A DNA stretch of 64,000 bases from Hormiphora californensis. Its lineage: Eukaryota; Ctenophora; Tentaculata; Cydippida; Pleurobrachiidae. Each line of letters starts with the position of its first letter. The first letter of the stretch is position 1. Made by a program: the position numbers and the translations under genes. Location: the NCBI GenBank assembly GCA_020137815.1, contig CM035350.1:10080947-10144946 (forward strand), given 5' to 3'. Positions 1 to 13,058 of this stretch are shown one piece after another. The notes under the pieces were generated by a model. It did not search any database, was not told the DNA's origin, and worked only from the letters and a program-made list of their open reading frames with translations.

Positions 1-38
1 CAATAATCCATACTAACCACTTCCCTCTCCTGCTATAG

Positions 39-3000
39 AAAGAAGATGTGGCTAGGAAGCTATTCGAGATGCTGATGCGGTACATGAGTATCGCTGACAC
101 CAGGCTGTTTGGACTCATGTGTAGAAGCCCTAAAAGTGAACGTGTCTTCGAATTCATCAACCTGGATCAAAAACTGAAGGTAACTACTTGCGGCGAAAAT
201 TATTTTAAAAGATCTGATAAAAGATCTGATCCCCGCCAATAACTCTGTGGTGTCTCCAGGCGTACGCCCCTGAGAAGTGGAGGGAGAACGTTCCAAAAGA
301 TCAGTTGGCAGTTAGGACGGATTTCATTCTGAAACTCTCAGTGAAATACTACCCTCCCTGTCCGTATAAATTTGACAATCCAGTCACCAGACTTCAGTTT
401 TATCTTAGTATTAGATCTCTCGTTATTGAAGGTACGAGATTAGTAATGTATCAGTATAATAATAGTGGGTAAGAGATTACACATGTCGAGACAGACACCT
501 CAACTACATGTTTGTTGTGTTTTAGAACTGTTTTACGCGGTTCATTTGATATTTAATTCCTTCTGATTACAGGTGAATTCCATATGAAGAGAGAGGCTGC
601 CTTTGATTTGGCAGCCCTAGCGCTACAAGCTGACAAGGGTAATTGGCATGAACTGCCTAACAACAAAGGAGACTACTTCGATCCTACTGCCTACATGCCC
701 CCTTTTGTACGTGGTTTTGTATGTTTAGTGGTGTTACCATAGCAACCACATTTTTAGTGTTATTACCATAGCAACCACATGTTTAGTGTTGTTACCATAG
801 CAACCATATGTTTAGTTTTGTTACCATAGTAACTGTAACTCTAGCCCCCTCTCAGATAATGGGCCCACGGGGTGTCACATATGCGTACGTGCTAACAGAG
901 ATGCCTATGTTACATTGTAAGCTGGAGGATATGAGCCAGAATGAGGCTATCATCCACTATCTCGAGATCGTGTCACACCTAGACGACTATGGGGTTCATC
1001 TATTTCAGGTACATGTAATTCATTGTAGGATAGTTCCAAGTACACAACTGTATACAGTGCAGATGTGTGTCTTGCTACTGCACTGGGATCCCGCTCACAA
1101 CTAATCCCCCTCTCCCTCCTCCTCCCAGGTATCCCTTATAGCAATCCATTATACTATCGCCTCCCCTCCCAGGTTCATGAGAAGAGTCCAGTGGATAAGG
1201 AGGTTCCACATAACTACATTGGAATCAGTCTGAGATGTCTCCTGATATACGAGAAATCAGATGATTCCATTCTACCAAGGGGAACCCCCAAGAGGTATAG
1301 TTGTTATAGAGAGGGTAACTTAGGGTAACTGTCTCAATGGTGTTATTGGTTGCCATGGTAACAGACGCCATGGTTACCATGTAGTATAGCTGGTGTTTTA
1401 CTCGGGTTCCCTAGTTCACCTTATTCCCCTGACAACCCGAGTATCTAGTAGTACGACCCCTATTTCACCCCCCCCCCTTTGTAGAGTCCACTGGAACCGA
1501 ATCAAGAACCTATCTTATCGCAACAAGACCTTTATAATGGATGTGATACTAAACAGAGAGGATCGAACTGAGCACAAGTTCTTGTTGGAAACAGGTCAGA
1601 GTCAGAATCCTTTTATTTAGACAGGTGACAACTAAAAATCTGGACATTTTTATTCTATTTAGATCCTGACCATTCATCGGGTGGGGTGGTCCTCTAGTTA
1701 GGTAATGCTATCAGAGAGAGCTAATTAAGCCAAATTGAGAAGATTGTGAGCGTGATAGTTGGGGCTGAGTGTGATAGTTGAGACTGAGTGTGATTGTAGG
1801 GGAAGTTATTGTGTTGCATTATTAACAATGCAGCAACTTGCGTTCGACGCGATCAATCTCGTAAAGTCACAAACCCCAAGAAATACAAATTCTCGGAGGC
1901 TTACTCTATGACTGAGCTGCGATACCCAAACCCCATTATTTAGGTCCACACTATGATGCAGCCCAGACCAATAACACTCCCTCCTTCCTCAGAGAGCACC
2001 AAGATATCAAGAGTCATTATGAACCTGGCTGCAGATACTCACAAGTTCTATCTGAAATTGAAGAAGATGTTACCACCTGAAGATTTGGATGCTCCCCAGT
2101 TCTCCGTTCATAACTTGGACTCAGTTGTACCCCGATATGTGAGTAGTAGTTGCTGTCAGAGCATTGGCCTGACCCTATTCTCGCGTAGCGTGCGAGACCG
2201 CAGTCAGAGCATTGGCCTGACAGAGCTGAGTATTGGGCATCTTTTGTACCACAATTTGACAATGTTTCTCTCTCCCCTGCAGAAAGACACGACTTGTGAT
2301 GCTGTTGGTGACGGAAGCAAGGTAGTAACTCCAGTCAGAAGACCGCCCCTTGACCGCACTGACACCGTGACAGAAATGACACTACTTTACAATATGACTA
2401 GTGACCTAGGTCGTCAAGACAACGGACCACTCGACAATTTCAACTTGTTTACCAAGAGACGTAGTGTGTTTGAGGTGTTCCATAATGCCACGGAGAGGTC
2501 GGAGGAGATCAGTGAGAGAAGTACCCCAGATATCCCTCCTGTGTCAGGGGTCTCTCCAACTGCATTTGAGATCCCTTCCACTCATATCTTGGATGGTGAT
2601 CTTCCCTGTGAGTTCCCTTCAGAATCATCAACCTTCAAGTCCTCCGTCTCACTGTACGAGGACATTCCCCCACCTCCCTTCCCTGAACATGGTAGGAATT
2701 CACCATTTACAGAAGGAGAAGGAGGGAGGAATTCACCATTCACTGAAGGAGAGGGAGGTAGAACGAGGAAACTATCCGCGTCAATGGCATCTAAAGTTGC
2801 GTTTTATAATGGCCAAGAAAGGGATGAAATAGAACTGGAAACTTCTAGTGCAGAGAGGACACCATCTCTGGAAGAGAGAAGAAATACGATGGAAGAGAGA
2901 AGAGATACGATGGAAGAGAGAAGAGATACGATGGAAGAGAGAAGAGATACGATGGAAGAGAGAAGAGATACGATGGAAGAGAGAAGAGATACGATGGAAG

Positions 3001-6000
3001 AGAGAAGAGATACGATGGAAGAGAGAAGAGATACGATGGAAGAGAGAAGAGATACTATCACTCTAGAGGACGACCAGATAGACACGGTGGTGATAACGAG
3101 TGATGTAGTGAGAGCAGAGCTACCAAGGTCTCCCTCCCCACCGACTACAAAACATGGCATTATACCCGCAACTACTACCACACACACCCCTAATGGTGAT
3201 GGTAATAATAATACCACATCACCACATGTTATAACACCTGTTAGACAACCCTACCAGGATCTAGTTGTAGAAACACCTCACAATGCCCTGGAGATGTTGG
3301 ACAGAGGGAAGATCAAACCGAAGAAGAGGCTTTGGAAAAAGAAACCTAGTGGAGACCAGACCTCAGCGACATTCGCCTTTACTTTCAAGACCAGAACCTT
3401 TGAAGAAGATAGAGTAGCCAAGGAAGAGAAAATAAAGGGAAAGAAGAAGTTTGGGTTACGGAAATCTAAGAGTACAACTGAGCTGCCCCCTGGTATATCC
3501 TCCCCAGTGACCCTTACACCAGTGTTGAAGAGGTCCCAGAGTGGGGGAAACCTGCCCAACGAGGTCCAGGAGGAGCCCTTGGTGGGGATACTAAAGAAGA
3601 AAAAGGAAGAAGAAGAGGATCAGACTTATTACGAGATCTCAGAAACTTAAGAAGTCAGGGAGCAGGAAGGAAGGTTACATTTAGTGACTATGAGACGTGC
3701 AGTGAATATGAAACTGAGCCTGAGGATGCCTGGGTTGATTCACCCCTTGTTCAGGAACTGGGAACTGAGGAGCTACATCTCACAATCGGGGACATATCCT
3801 TCATCCAACTTTACATTTGATTTCACCAGTGAACTGCAGATCTCAGAGGACGAGAGGAAGGATGTTGATCTGAAGAAGGAAGCAGCGGCATTAGAGAGTC
3901 TGGCGTTCATGTTGGGGAGTCTGGATCCTGTAGATAGTACCACATCTCTTACCACCATGAACCCCTCCAATTATAACAATACCACTACCTCTTTAGACCC
4001 TCATCCTACCACCACTCTAGACCCCCTTGCTGCTGCCACCGTGAACACTGATCCTACTGCTGGAAACATGGATTCTATAGATCCTGTGTTCCTGAACCCT
4101 CCTCCTCCCCCGCCTGTATTTGTTGGTGAAGATGTGTTCCCCGAAGAGGAGCAGCTGCCCCTAATTATGAATCTAGAAGTGGGGGACTCCCACTTTAGTG
4201 GTGGCACATCCCCCACTGCAGTTGATGTGGGTGTACAGACCTCTGTTAGAACCTATGAAGTGGGTCAGGGAGAAACTAATGTAGAGTCGTATTCAAACTC
4301 TCGGAGTAAGGGCAAGTTCAAGAAGTCTGTGAAACTGTTTTAGGGAGAGGAACCGAACGAATCAGGAAATACTGGTCCCTGATTGGCTGATAACCAGTCA
4401 CGTGACCTAAATAACGGGTTCTGATTGGTTGTTTACTTGTGTTGGTCGGTTCAGGTTTTAGGTTGAAATGTTTTGTTGGGTTGCACATAACCCCTGATAT
4501 TATATTGTTAATGTGACTGTTTGGGACGACTTTTTCTATTTTTTGAAGATTTTTTTACTACTGACAAACTGACTTTCCTTACCGATCACTAAACAAACAC
4601 ATACACACAAAACACATACACAGTAACACAATTACACAAACAAACATTGTCAAACAATACCCCAGGCGGCGCTTGAGAGATCAGAGTCAGTTCTATCGAA
4701 AAGACCTCCACCAAGCGACCAGGTATGCAAGAGAGATCCCCCTGCTCAGATTCCCTAATAATGCTTTGTGGCCGGGTAAAGAAAAATAGAAATCCTTCTT
4801 GTCAGATGTCATAATGCATTAAAATAGTTAAGGGATAGTTATTTAATAAATAATGCACTATAGTTAATCCATATTTGAGCTGATTCTCTGTGCAGATCGT
4901 TAAATAGTTCTCTAGTCAGGAGGTTAGTGTCAGAGCTCTGACAAGGTGGTTTTACTATGCGTCATTCCGAGAAACAATATACTCCCATTAATTGTGTGGT
5001 ATCGCTACAGAGAAATAATATGTCCCACATTGAAACCATGATATTCATGTTATACTTTCAACAACCCCCTAATTGATTGAGGTCAATTTATAGCAACCCC
5101 TCCTCCCCAACTCCTGCTCTCCTTCAGTTGACTCAGAAATACGTGTGTCTGAACAAGGCTGAGAGCGAACAGAGTCTGGGCATGACTATTATTGGTGGTG
5201 ATGGTACTCACGGGATATATGTGGAACGACTCATCACGGGGGGTCTAGCGCACCTTGATGGAAGAATTAAAAAGGGTAAGGAGTGCAGGTTGTAGGTTGT
5301 TCTAGATTGTTCTAGGTTGTTCTAGAAGTTTTTCAAGAGAATGGATTTGTTTGTATCTTTGAGTTATGGTATAATTGGAGTCTGTGTGCACTATATGCAG
5401 ACCACACATATTCTTGTCTCTCACAAAACACTCTCTCTGCACCAGTGCAGCTAAGTGACACCACGCAGCTACAGAAAAGTGTGAAGTGTGTTGTTGTGCG
5501 ACAGAAAAGACACAGTAGTGTGAAGTGTGTTGTAGGGTGAAGCGGCTAATTGATTCTGGCGTTGTCAATTCGATTTCAAACCAAGTCACACACACATGTT
5601 GTAACGCTCGGACATACAAACTGACACGTAAATCGGTTTAGAAACATGCTGTGTCAGACACAGTGTGTGTCTCATTCTGTATTTACAGCTGCATATTGCT
5701 GTGTAAAGACATCATTTTCAAGACACCCCTCTCTCCCCTCAAACTCATCCCTCTCTCCACCCCTCCCTCTCTCTGACCAGGTGATATGTTGTTGGCAGTG
5801 AATGGTGTCAGTTTAAAGGAGATGACGCACAAAGAAGCTGTAGATCTGATATGTAATCAGCCTAGCAGAGTGGAGTTAGAACTAGTGGAGACGATGGGAA
5901 ACATACCATACGATCTAGTGGATACCGTATCTAACCAATCTTTAGGTAGATAAATATGAACCACTAGAAACATACCATACGATCTAGTGGATACCGTATC

Positions 6001-9000
6001 CAACCAATCGTTAGGTAACTATAGTAACCACTAGTAACATACCATACGATCTAGTGGATACCGTATCCAACCAATCTTTAGGTAACCACTATAAGATATT
6101 CTCCTATGCTCTTACCCAGCCTTAGTGTCGAGGACGATCAGATAGGTTACGCAACTAAATCTCCCTCACTTCTAATTATCTCCCTCCTCCTATAGAGATT
6201 GATAGTGAGAAGGTGGCCCTCCAGCAGCAGGCCCCACCACCTCGGGTCACATTGAAACAGAGTCTATCTGCCCCTCCCGAGGGAGCTGGGACCCCCTGGT
6301 TCGTTAAGAAGACGGTCAGTAACAGTATCAGTGCTCCTGGTAACTCTGACCTGCCCATATCACTACAAAACAGAATGGAAATACAGGACAGGTTAGTGGA
6401 GATGATAATATAGGTGCAAGGTGCATTGGGCGGGGACAATACCTTTATCATGTTTATAGGCAGAAGAATTAAAGTACCTCCCACTGTCTGGCGGTGCCGC
6501 AAATCGCGTTTTGATCGCTGCGGCGCCAGACCGACTACCGACCCTCTCCCTGACCCCTATTCTACACTAGGTACAATCTGGTGAGACAACCCGATCCCGT
6601 TCTCTCTGCCCGTTCTGGGGAACACTACGACAGTAGAGAGGTCTCCAGCAGTGAGAACAACTCTACTAACGGGTATGGTTCCACTTTCACACTATTGCAT
6701 TGGGTTAGATATCATGGTAGTGGCACTGTTTATTAAACTTGTACCCCTTTCTGTAATCTTCTGCGAGTCCAATCATGTACTCTTTCTAGTACTGTCTGGC
6801 GACCCCGTGTTGATTCCCGTCAGTGCGCTCAGATCGGGTCAGCGCTGCCAGACAGGTAGTAAAGGTATTCTATCTCTCTCTCTCTCTCTCTCTCAGATGG
6901 GGTACAATTGATAGTAGGAATCTGATAAGGGGGAGCTCTGAGCAGATCCTGGGGAGCAGCAAGTACTCAGATAACTCATCAGAACACTCCAGTACCTGCC
7001 CAAAGATAACATCGACCACACGGTACAGTGGGGTTGGTTTGGAGAGGTTTAGAAAAGGGGTTAGTTGGTACACAAGATAAGAAAGATAATACATTGCCGC
7101 AAGCTACGGGGAGGGGGTCTCTCTCGTACGTTGTATGATGGTATTGTGATTCAATTTCTGTGCAAATGCACAACTTTGCAAGAGGTTTGCAGAGAGACAC
7201 ATACAGTTATTTGCGTTCCCTGCGAAGATTGCACCATTCTAGATTTCTTAGAGTAATAGCGCATCCTTCACAGAAAATGAAAATAACACAACAAAGAAAG
7301 TGAGAGTACCACTTTGGTTGTTATGCAATCCAAAACATCTTTTGTAAAGATGCAATGTACAACGATACTTATTTCAAGCTGTTCAGCAACACCCTTCAAC
7401 AAGCTAACCACCCTGAACCCTCCTGTTTACTTCCCAGAGACCCATATTCACTCCCCACACCCTTCCCAGAGATCCATTTTCCCGGATCTTCACGGTATAC
7501 CTAACTAAGCAGCGAGGTACCCTGGGTATGAATGTGCGAGTTGATAAGGGGACTGTGTACGTGAGGGATGTGTTTCCTGGAGGGGCCGCTGCTCAATCAG
7601 GCATGATCGAAAAAGGTACGAGTTATTGAGTAGATACGAGCTAATGAGAGTATGAGTAACATTGGCCTGACAGAGTAACAAGGTACGAGCTGAAAATAAT
7701 ATAGCCACAAACTGCTGGCGTCACAGTATACATTCCCCAACATGCCCCTCTACTCTACTATAGGTGATGCTATACTGAGTCTGAACGGGATAAGTTTATC
7801 TGATCTTGGTACCCAGGAAGTGTTGACATTGCTACAACAAGCCCCTGCTAATGTTTCCCTCGTTATGAGCTGGGGCACTGCATCACACACCACTGCAAAA
7901 GGTACATGGAGAGTTGCAAAAAATCCCCCCTACTGAGGTTTTAATACCTTGAAGACATCAGTATGTATCTAACTCTGCCTGGTGTAGCAAGGTTTTACAC
8001 CAGCCCTCCCGTACTCCTCAGAATCTCTCTCTAACCCTATTGACTCCATTTTACAGTATCTGACTCGACAGCGGTGGGTATGGAGTTTAGGATAAGACTG
8101 GAGAAGAGTTCAGAAGGTTTTGGATTTACAACTCGAACCACCTACATGGGAAACCAGAGTTTTATCAGAATAAAGTCTGTCATACCGGATACCCCTGCTG
8201 CTGATAACGGCTGGTGAGTAGTCTCTTAGACACTGTCTTCTGGAGAAGCTTTAGTCACTGAAGCTGTCCTTTATAGGTTCTAGAGGGGTCCTAGATCAGT
8301 TTGATCTAGTTAGCTTAGACCCTGTTAGTAAAAGGTCTAATTCTCCCCTTCCCCAGTTTGGAGGAAGGTGATATTTTGTTAGAGGTATCTGGGATATCAC
8401 TGATCAACATGACAGAACCAGAGCTCTCCATCGCTCTCTCCAACTCCCCTGACTCTGCCCACTACAGGGTGTACCGCCCGGACACAATTAGGACATTCAA
8501 CCCTCACAAATCAGAGGGAGGGGTAATCCTTAGTGTGACTGTGGAGAATAAAGAGGACTTGCTGGGTTTTGTCCTCTGTAACGGATACCCCTGTAAGTAA
8601 TGGGTGTTTGGGAGAGAGATATGTGTTTACAGGGATAACCATTGGGTTCAGACCTTGATTGTGGTGGTGAACAAAACCCTCTTTTTCAGACTACAGAAAG
8701 ACTAGTGAGACGACTCAATTCCAGCACAACGACAGACTGTTGAGGGTAAGTGATCCCCCCAAACTATCCTTTCTTTCTCTCTGGAATTATTGTCTAGTTA
8801 TTGTCTACCCAAACTTCCCCTTGTCTCAGATCGGTAAAATGTGTTGTCAAGGTATCAAATCGGCCCAGTTCCAATCAATAATCAAGGAACACACAGATCC
8901 TCGTGCCCAGATCTTCCGACCTACTTCGAAGTAAGTCCCACAGTGTTGATTAGCTATTTCCTAATTTGATTAGCTGTCCGGAACAACCCATTACCCGGGG

Positions 9001-9333
9001 GCGCTGCAACTCCCGGGTTCCTTTCCGGCGCGCACAGCCCAATCTGTTTAGGATCGTGTGTGCGCGCGAAGATAGGGGTCATTGTTGTGTAACAAGATCA
9101 CCGCGCCCTACGTCAAGTCGGACCTCGCGCACTCTGGGAGTGGTGTTGTTTGTGACTGGTAAGGGAGCTGAAAGCTTCCTATCTGTCGATGACAAAAGCT
9201 CTGACAGAAGGAAACTACACTTTTAGGGTATCTCCCTCCCTCTATGTCTGCCACCTCGTGTAGAAATAATTCGTACAATGCCCTACTGCTACATCCTGTT
9301 ATGAACAAAGGGGGACGGGGGGGGGGGGGGGGG

Positions 9334-9385
<52 letters not shown>

Positions 9386-12186
9386 AAAGACGTATGCTGT
9401 ATAAAAGGACGGTGTATACATGTAGCCTGTAGGCGTGCAACGTTGCGACTCTCAGACATTATTAAATCACGTCTCTCTCTATCTCTTTCTCTTTCTCTCT
9501 CTCTCTCTCTCTCTCACACACTATCTCTCTCTCTCTCTCTCTCTGTCCTCCATTGGCTATTGAGAGTAGCGAGTAAAAAAAATTAAAAACGCTTCTTTTC
9601 AGGTTGATAGAGTCAGGCATCGCTGCGGAGGGTAAGTAATCGAGTGTGGGAAATTGGGAAATAAAGTGACACAATGATTGCTATTTGAATGATTGACATG
9701 TCGGGAAATGATGGGATTTGTTGAACTTTCTCTCTCCCTAGCAGTTGGCAAGAGTATTTACGAGCAAATGGAAAGTCTTCAAGTCACGGATATTCAAGCT
9801 CTTACCGATACACTAATGGTAACCCTTGTTTTTATCATCTTACATCATTCACCGGTTGTTATTTCTAGTTTCAAATTTCAAGATGAAAAATGAGATGTTC
9901 TAGAAGTGTGTTTCAGTATGCAGTATATTCTCATTTTACCTCAACTGTCAAATAAACATTTCTCAACACCCCCCTTTACACCATGCAGTGTACCGTATTA
10001 TAGTCTCAGTGTCTATCTATCTGTCTCTCTATCAGATTGTCTGTATTGTTACACACAGTGCAGCAGTAGTGTGATCTAAGCATGCAAGAAGGGGCACTGT
10101 GTGTATATTAGATCACCCCCTCTCGTATTCATCCCAGCTATACAATCTCATGATCTCTCTAAAATCTCATGATCTCTAGAAGCTACCCTCAGCTATAAAA
10201 TCTCATGATCTCTCTACGTATCCTCTCTACGTATCCTAACTTCTATCTTTTCTAAAACAGGACCGGGCGGAGACGATTATTCTAGACAAGAGAGAACAGG
10301 GACTTGGATTCAGTTTGTTAGGCCAGATAGACGGGAAACGAATAGTTCATGTAAGTAGTGGTAACAGGCGGTTAAGAACTGTGTGTATTACGTTGAATTG
10401 TTCATACGTAGCACGGAGGCGGCTAAAGTATTGCCCAGTGTTTGGGTGCTAACTGCACAGTGCACACTAGCAAGAACAATAACAACACACATCGACACGA
10501 TACTAATTACCCCTCCCTCGTCTCTCAATATGTGTGATACATTATTAACACAACTAATGTTACAGGGTGTAACAGTTAAAACAGTGTTACAAGTGGGAGC
10601 AGCACACAAAGAGGGACGTCTCTCTCCTGGAGATCTTATCATAATGGTAGGTGGTATGTGTGTCTGTGTGTGTCTGTGTGTATTGCTGTCTGTGTGTCAT
10701 CATCTCTGTGTGTCGCTCCACCCAACATAACAGTGTGCCATTCTTTCTACAATTCACCCTCCCTACCCTTCACTTCCCTGCCCTATACCTCCCTCTCATC
10801 CCCCCACTTTGTAAATCAGGTTTATTGTTATTCAATCTGCCTCCCGCTCACAAGAACATATCTCTTTCTCTTCCTCCCACTCAGCTATGTGATCTAATAA
10901 GTACACCCCCTCCTCGTGACCCGTATCATCATCATCATGCTGCTCCCCCGTCACAATAATAATAATGCAGTGTGTGAGATGATGTCACTAGTAAACACAC
11001 TGTGCATGTTGATTGTTGAGTGAACACATTTAATTGCTTCCAGTAAAACATTTCACCCTGATTTCCAATAGTTTCACTAACTGTAGTAGCCCTTCACCTA
11101 CATTTCCCTTAGAAAGCTGCAAAACTAATTTTATCTCTGTTGACAGGCTTCCTCCTTTTCTATCAGTTTTCTTGTGCATTTCTCTCTCTCTCACACACAC
11201 ACACTCTCTCTCTACACTTTCTTTTGCTGTCATTCACACATTTCAACTCTTTACACAGTGTACCGTCAAATTCTTCCTCTACTTTCACTTTCACTATAAT
11301 GCTGCTATATTTTCTCTCCTTCGCACTACAATTCTATTGATACAGTAGTTCAATTAGAAAGCTGCTGGTGGTGGAGAGAGATGTGGGGGAACAAAGGTGG
11401 AAGACATGTAAAGACAATGCGAGACACACGTCTGAACAATTGAGAAAGTGTGCGAGGGAGGGAGGGAGATAGCTGATAGATAATTTGAGAAATATATAGA
11501 GAGATAGCACTTGATAAAGACAATTCATTTGGGGATTGCGTCTGATAACAAGTAAAGCTTCTAAAGAAAGCCATATTAATATAACTGCATATAATATCAC
11601 ACACCCTGGCATAATTTCAATTTCCCTTCTCACCTGTGGTCCGTTAGAGCCTCCAACTAGAGAGAGAGAGACTAGAGAGAGAGAGAGAGAAGTCTACCCC
11701 CAACTAGAGAGAGAGGTCCCCCACCAACTGCGGTTAACTGGTGTATAATGAATTTCCCAACCACACAATAACCACATACACCAGTAACCACACACACATC
11801 CGACACATTTGGAATTATCTCACGTCAGCAATAATTTCTCTTCTATCGAATTTCTGTGAAATAATCTCGACAGTGCTGTGACTGTTTCTCTCTTTCTCTC
11901 AAAAGATAAACAGTTTTATTAAAAACGGAACAGTCTAAACCAATCTATATCCCATCCCCACTAACTCCCACTTACTTTGCAGGTGAATGGACGGTCTATG
12001 ATTGGTATAACCCAGAGTAAGGCGCTAAGTACAATAAGGAAGACTAATGGAGAGGTCGTGTTTACAGTGGTCCCTGGATACAGAAGGGACCCTAATGCTA
12101 TGAGTCTTACTGAACGGAAACTAGTCGGACTGGCTCACTTCCCTCCGTCGCCTACTAACTTCGCAGAACGGACTACTGACATGTAG
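39..12186 (+). CDS. FERM and multi-PDZ scaffold protein (PTPN13/FRMPD2-like), 5' end outside window
   Basis: Model exons: 39-179, 260-431, 573-706, 856-1008, 1173-1294, 1485-1594, 1993-2138, 2283-4328, 4666-4722, 5128-5275, 5781-5945, 6196-6391, 6571-6672, 6790-6855, 6897-7022, 7440-7615, 7764-7901, 8057-8213, 8357-8592, 8690-8745, 8830-8930, 9603-9631, 9742-9818, 10261-10350, 10566-10646, 11983-12186; all junctions are GT..AG, phases agree and the total is a multiple of three. Exons 1-7 give a FERM domain (F2 with ALQADKGNW and a YMPP loop, F3 ending THKFYLKLKK). The 2283-4328 exon is low complexity, with heptad repeats and basic stretches. PDZ domains lie at 5128-5945, 7440-7901, 8057-8592 and 10261-12186 (loops QSLGMT, GTLGMN, EGFGFT, QGLGFS); a degenerate PDZ-like stretch is near 8500-9631. 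Such proteins tether membrane proteins to cortical actin. No phosphatase domain precedes the stop. An in-frame TAA at 3648-3650 needs an explanation (see findings). The paralogue assignment is uncertain. Confidence 0.82.
733..833. promoter_or_regulatory. Intronic tandem repeat carrying RFX X-box-like motifs
   Basis: The intron 707-855 holds four roughly 29-bp repeats, each centred on a GTTACCATAGCAAC-type sequence. Three copies (733-746, 791-804 and 820-833) fit the X-box consensus GTNRCCNNRGYAAC bound by RFX transcription factors; the copy near 763 has ATTACC at the first half-site and does not. A fifth perfect match (GTTGCCATGGTAAC) is at 1349-1362 in another intron of the same gene. The match to consensus is seen directly; any regulatory function is inference. 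Confidence 0.4.
2155..2221 (+). repeat. Short dispersed intronic element, copy 1
   Basis: This is a 67-bp unit with the same 19-bp near-palindrome (GTCAGAGCATTGGCCTGAC) at both ends and a GC-rich middle containing TTCTCGCG. It lies in the 144-bp intron 2139-2282 of the FERM-PDZ gene. Related copies occur at 35216-35254 and 62976-63047, with a partial one near 7658-7675, all in introns. Confidence 0.75.
2864..3058 (+). repeat. In-frame 21-bp tandem repeat coding for EERRDTM heptads
   Basis: About nine near-identical 21-bp units lie inside the large exon of the FERM-PDZ gene. They encode a seven-residue EERRDTM repeat, highly charged and likely helical. Units differ at almost no position, so the array expanded recently or is being homogenised; copy number is probably polymorphic. 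Confidence 0.9.
5897..6090 (+). repeat. Threefold tandem copy of an exon end with its splice donor
   Basis: A unit of about 60-69 bp that begins in the last part of exon 5781-5945 (ACATACCATACGATCTAGTG) and includes its GT donor is repeated twice more in the following intron. Each copy keeps TTAG followed by GTAGAT or GTAAC. Use of the first donor keeps the reading frame to the exon at 6196; reading past it meets a stop immediately. Confidence 0.85.
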
Positions 12187-12530
12187 ATACTGGATTGTAA
12201 CTGACATGTAGATACTGGACTGGGCAACTGACATGTAGAAAGGGACTGGATTGTAACTGTTATGTAGAAAGGGACTGGACTACTGATATGTAGAAAGGGA
12301 CTGGACTACTGATATGTAGAAAGGGACTGGACTACTGATATGTAGGGACTGGATTGTAACTGTTGTGTAGAAAGGGACTGGGCAATAAATGTAGAAAGGG
12401 ACTGGGCAACTGATATGTAGAAAGGGACTGGACAACTGATATGTAGAAAGGACTGGATTGTAACTGATATGTAGAAAGGACTGGATTGTAACTGACATGT
12501 AGAAAGGGACTGGATAACTGTTGTATAGTG
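12187..12530. repeat. Minisatellite directly after the FERM-PDZ stop codon
   Basis: About fourteen imperfect copies of a 21-27 bp unit (core ATGTAGAAAGGGACTGGA) start at the stop codon itself, so the last codons and the stop appear to be part of the first unit. It would be in the 3' UTR of the FERM-PDZ transcript. Nothing gene-like is seen from 12530 to 12950. Confidence 0.8.
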
Positions 12531-12954
12531 TAGGGACCAGGAATACTGTAGGGACAGATGGGATTATATGAGAAAACAGAGGGTACCTGGAGACAGCAGA
12601 AGGATAGTGATGCCTGAGTGACATGTGTGTGACAGTGACATGTGACCAAAAAGGGTAACAATGAACGATTACAAACCTCACAATTCACATGTGTCGTGTT
12701 TGACAAAAATGCTGCTTTTTACTATATTTCAAATGAACGAATGTAAATGTCTGATTTCTGAAGTTTATTTTTTACAATCGCACAATTCAGTTAAAATCTC
12801 TCTGTTGTTATTTTCTTCCTTCCTGGTGTTGAAATGATCCACCTCACAATCTCAAATCTCGTCAATTGTTAAACTGAGTAGATGACCTGTCTTTCTCTCT
12901 CTCGTTATGGCAGACAACTGTTGCTACGGTGCGACAATTGAGATGAAAGGGAGA

Positions 12955-12989
12955 TAGAGATAGAAAGAGATAGATAGATAGATAGAGAG

Positions 12990-13056
<67 letters not shown>
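12955..13056. repeat. (GATA)n/(GA)n microsatellite
   Basis: GATA tetranucleotides grade into a GA run. The flanks 13056-13760 are AT-rich intergenic sequence in which I see no gene. Confidence 0.95.

Positions 13057-13058
<2 letters not shown>

Noticed and set aside
1665-1740. Exon after an AG at 1663-1664 in the FERM gene
   Set aside because: Joining it to 1594 leads quickly to TAG; joining 1594 to 1993 restores the FERM F3 strand and helix in frame.
2139-2282. Introner-type origin for introns bearing the 67-72 bp element
   Set aside because: Element ends do not coincide with splice sites and flanking intron sequence differs between copies, so insertion into existing introns is simpler.
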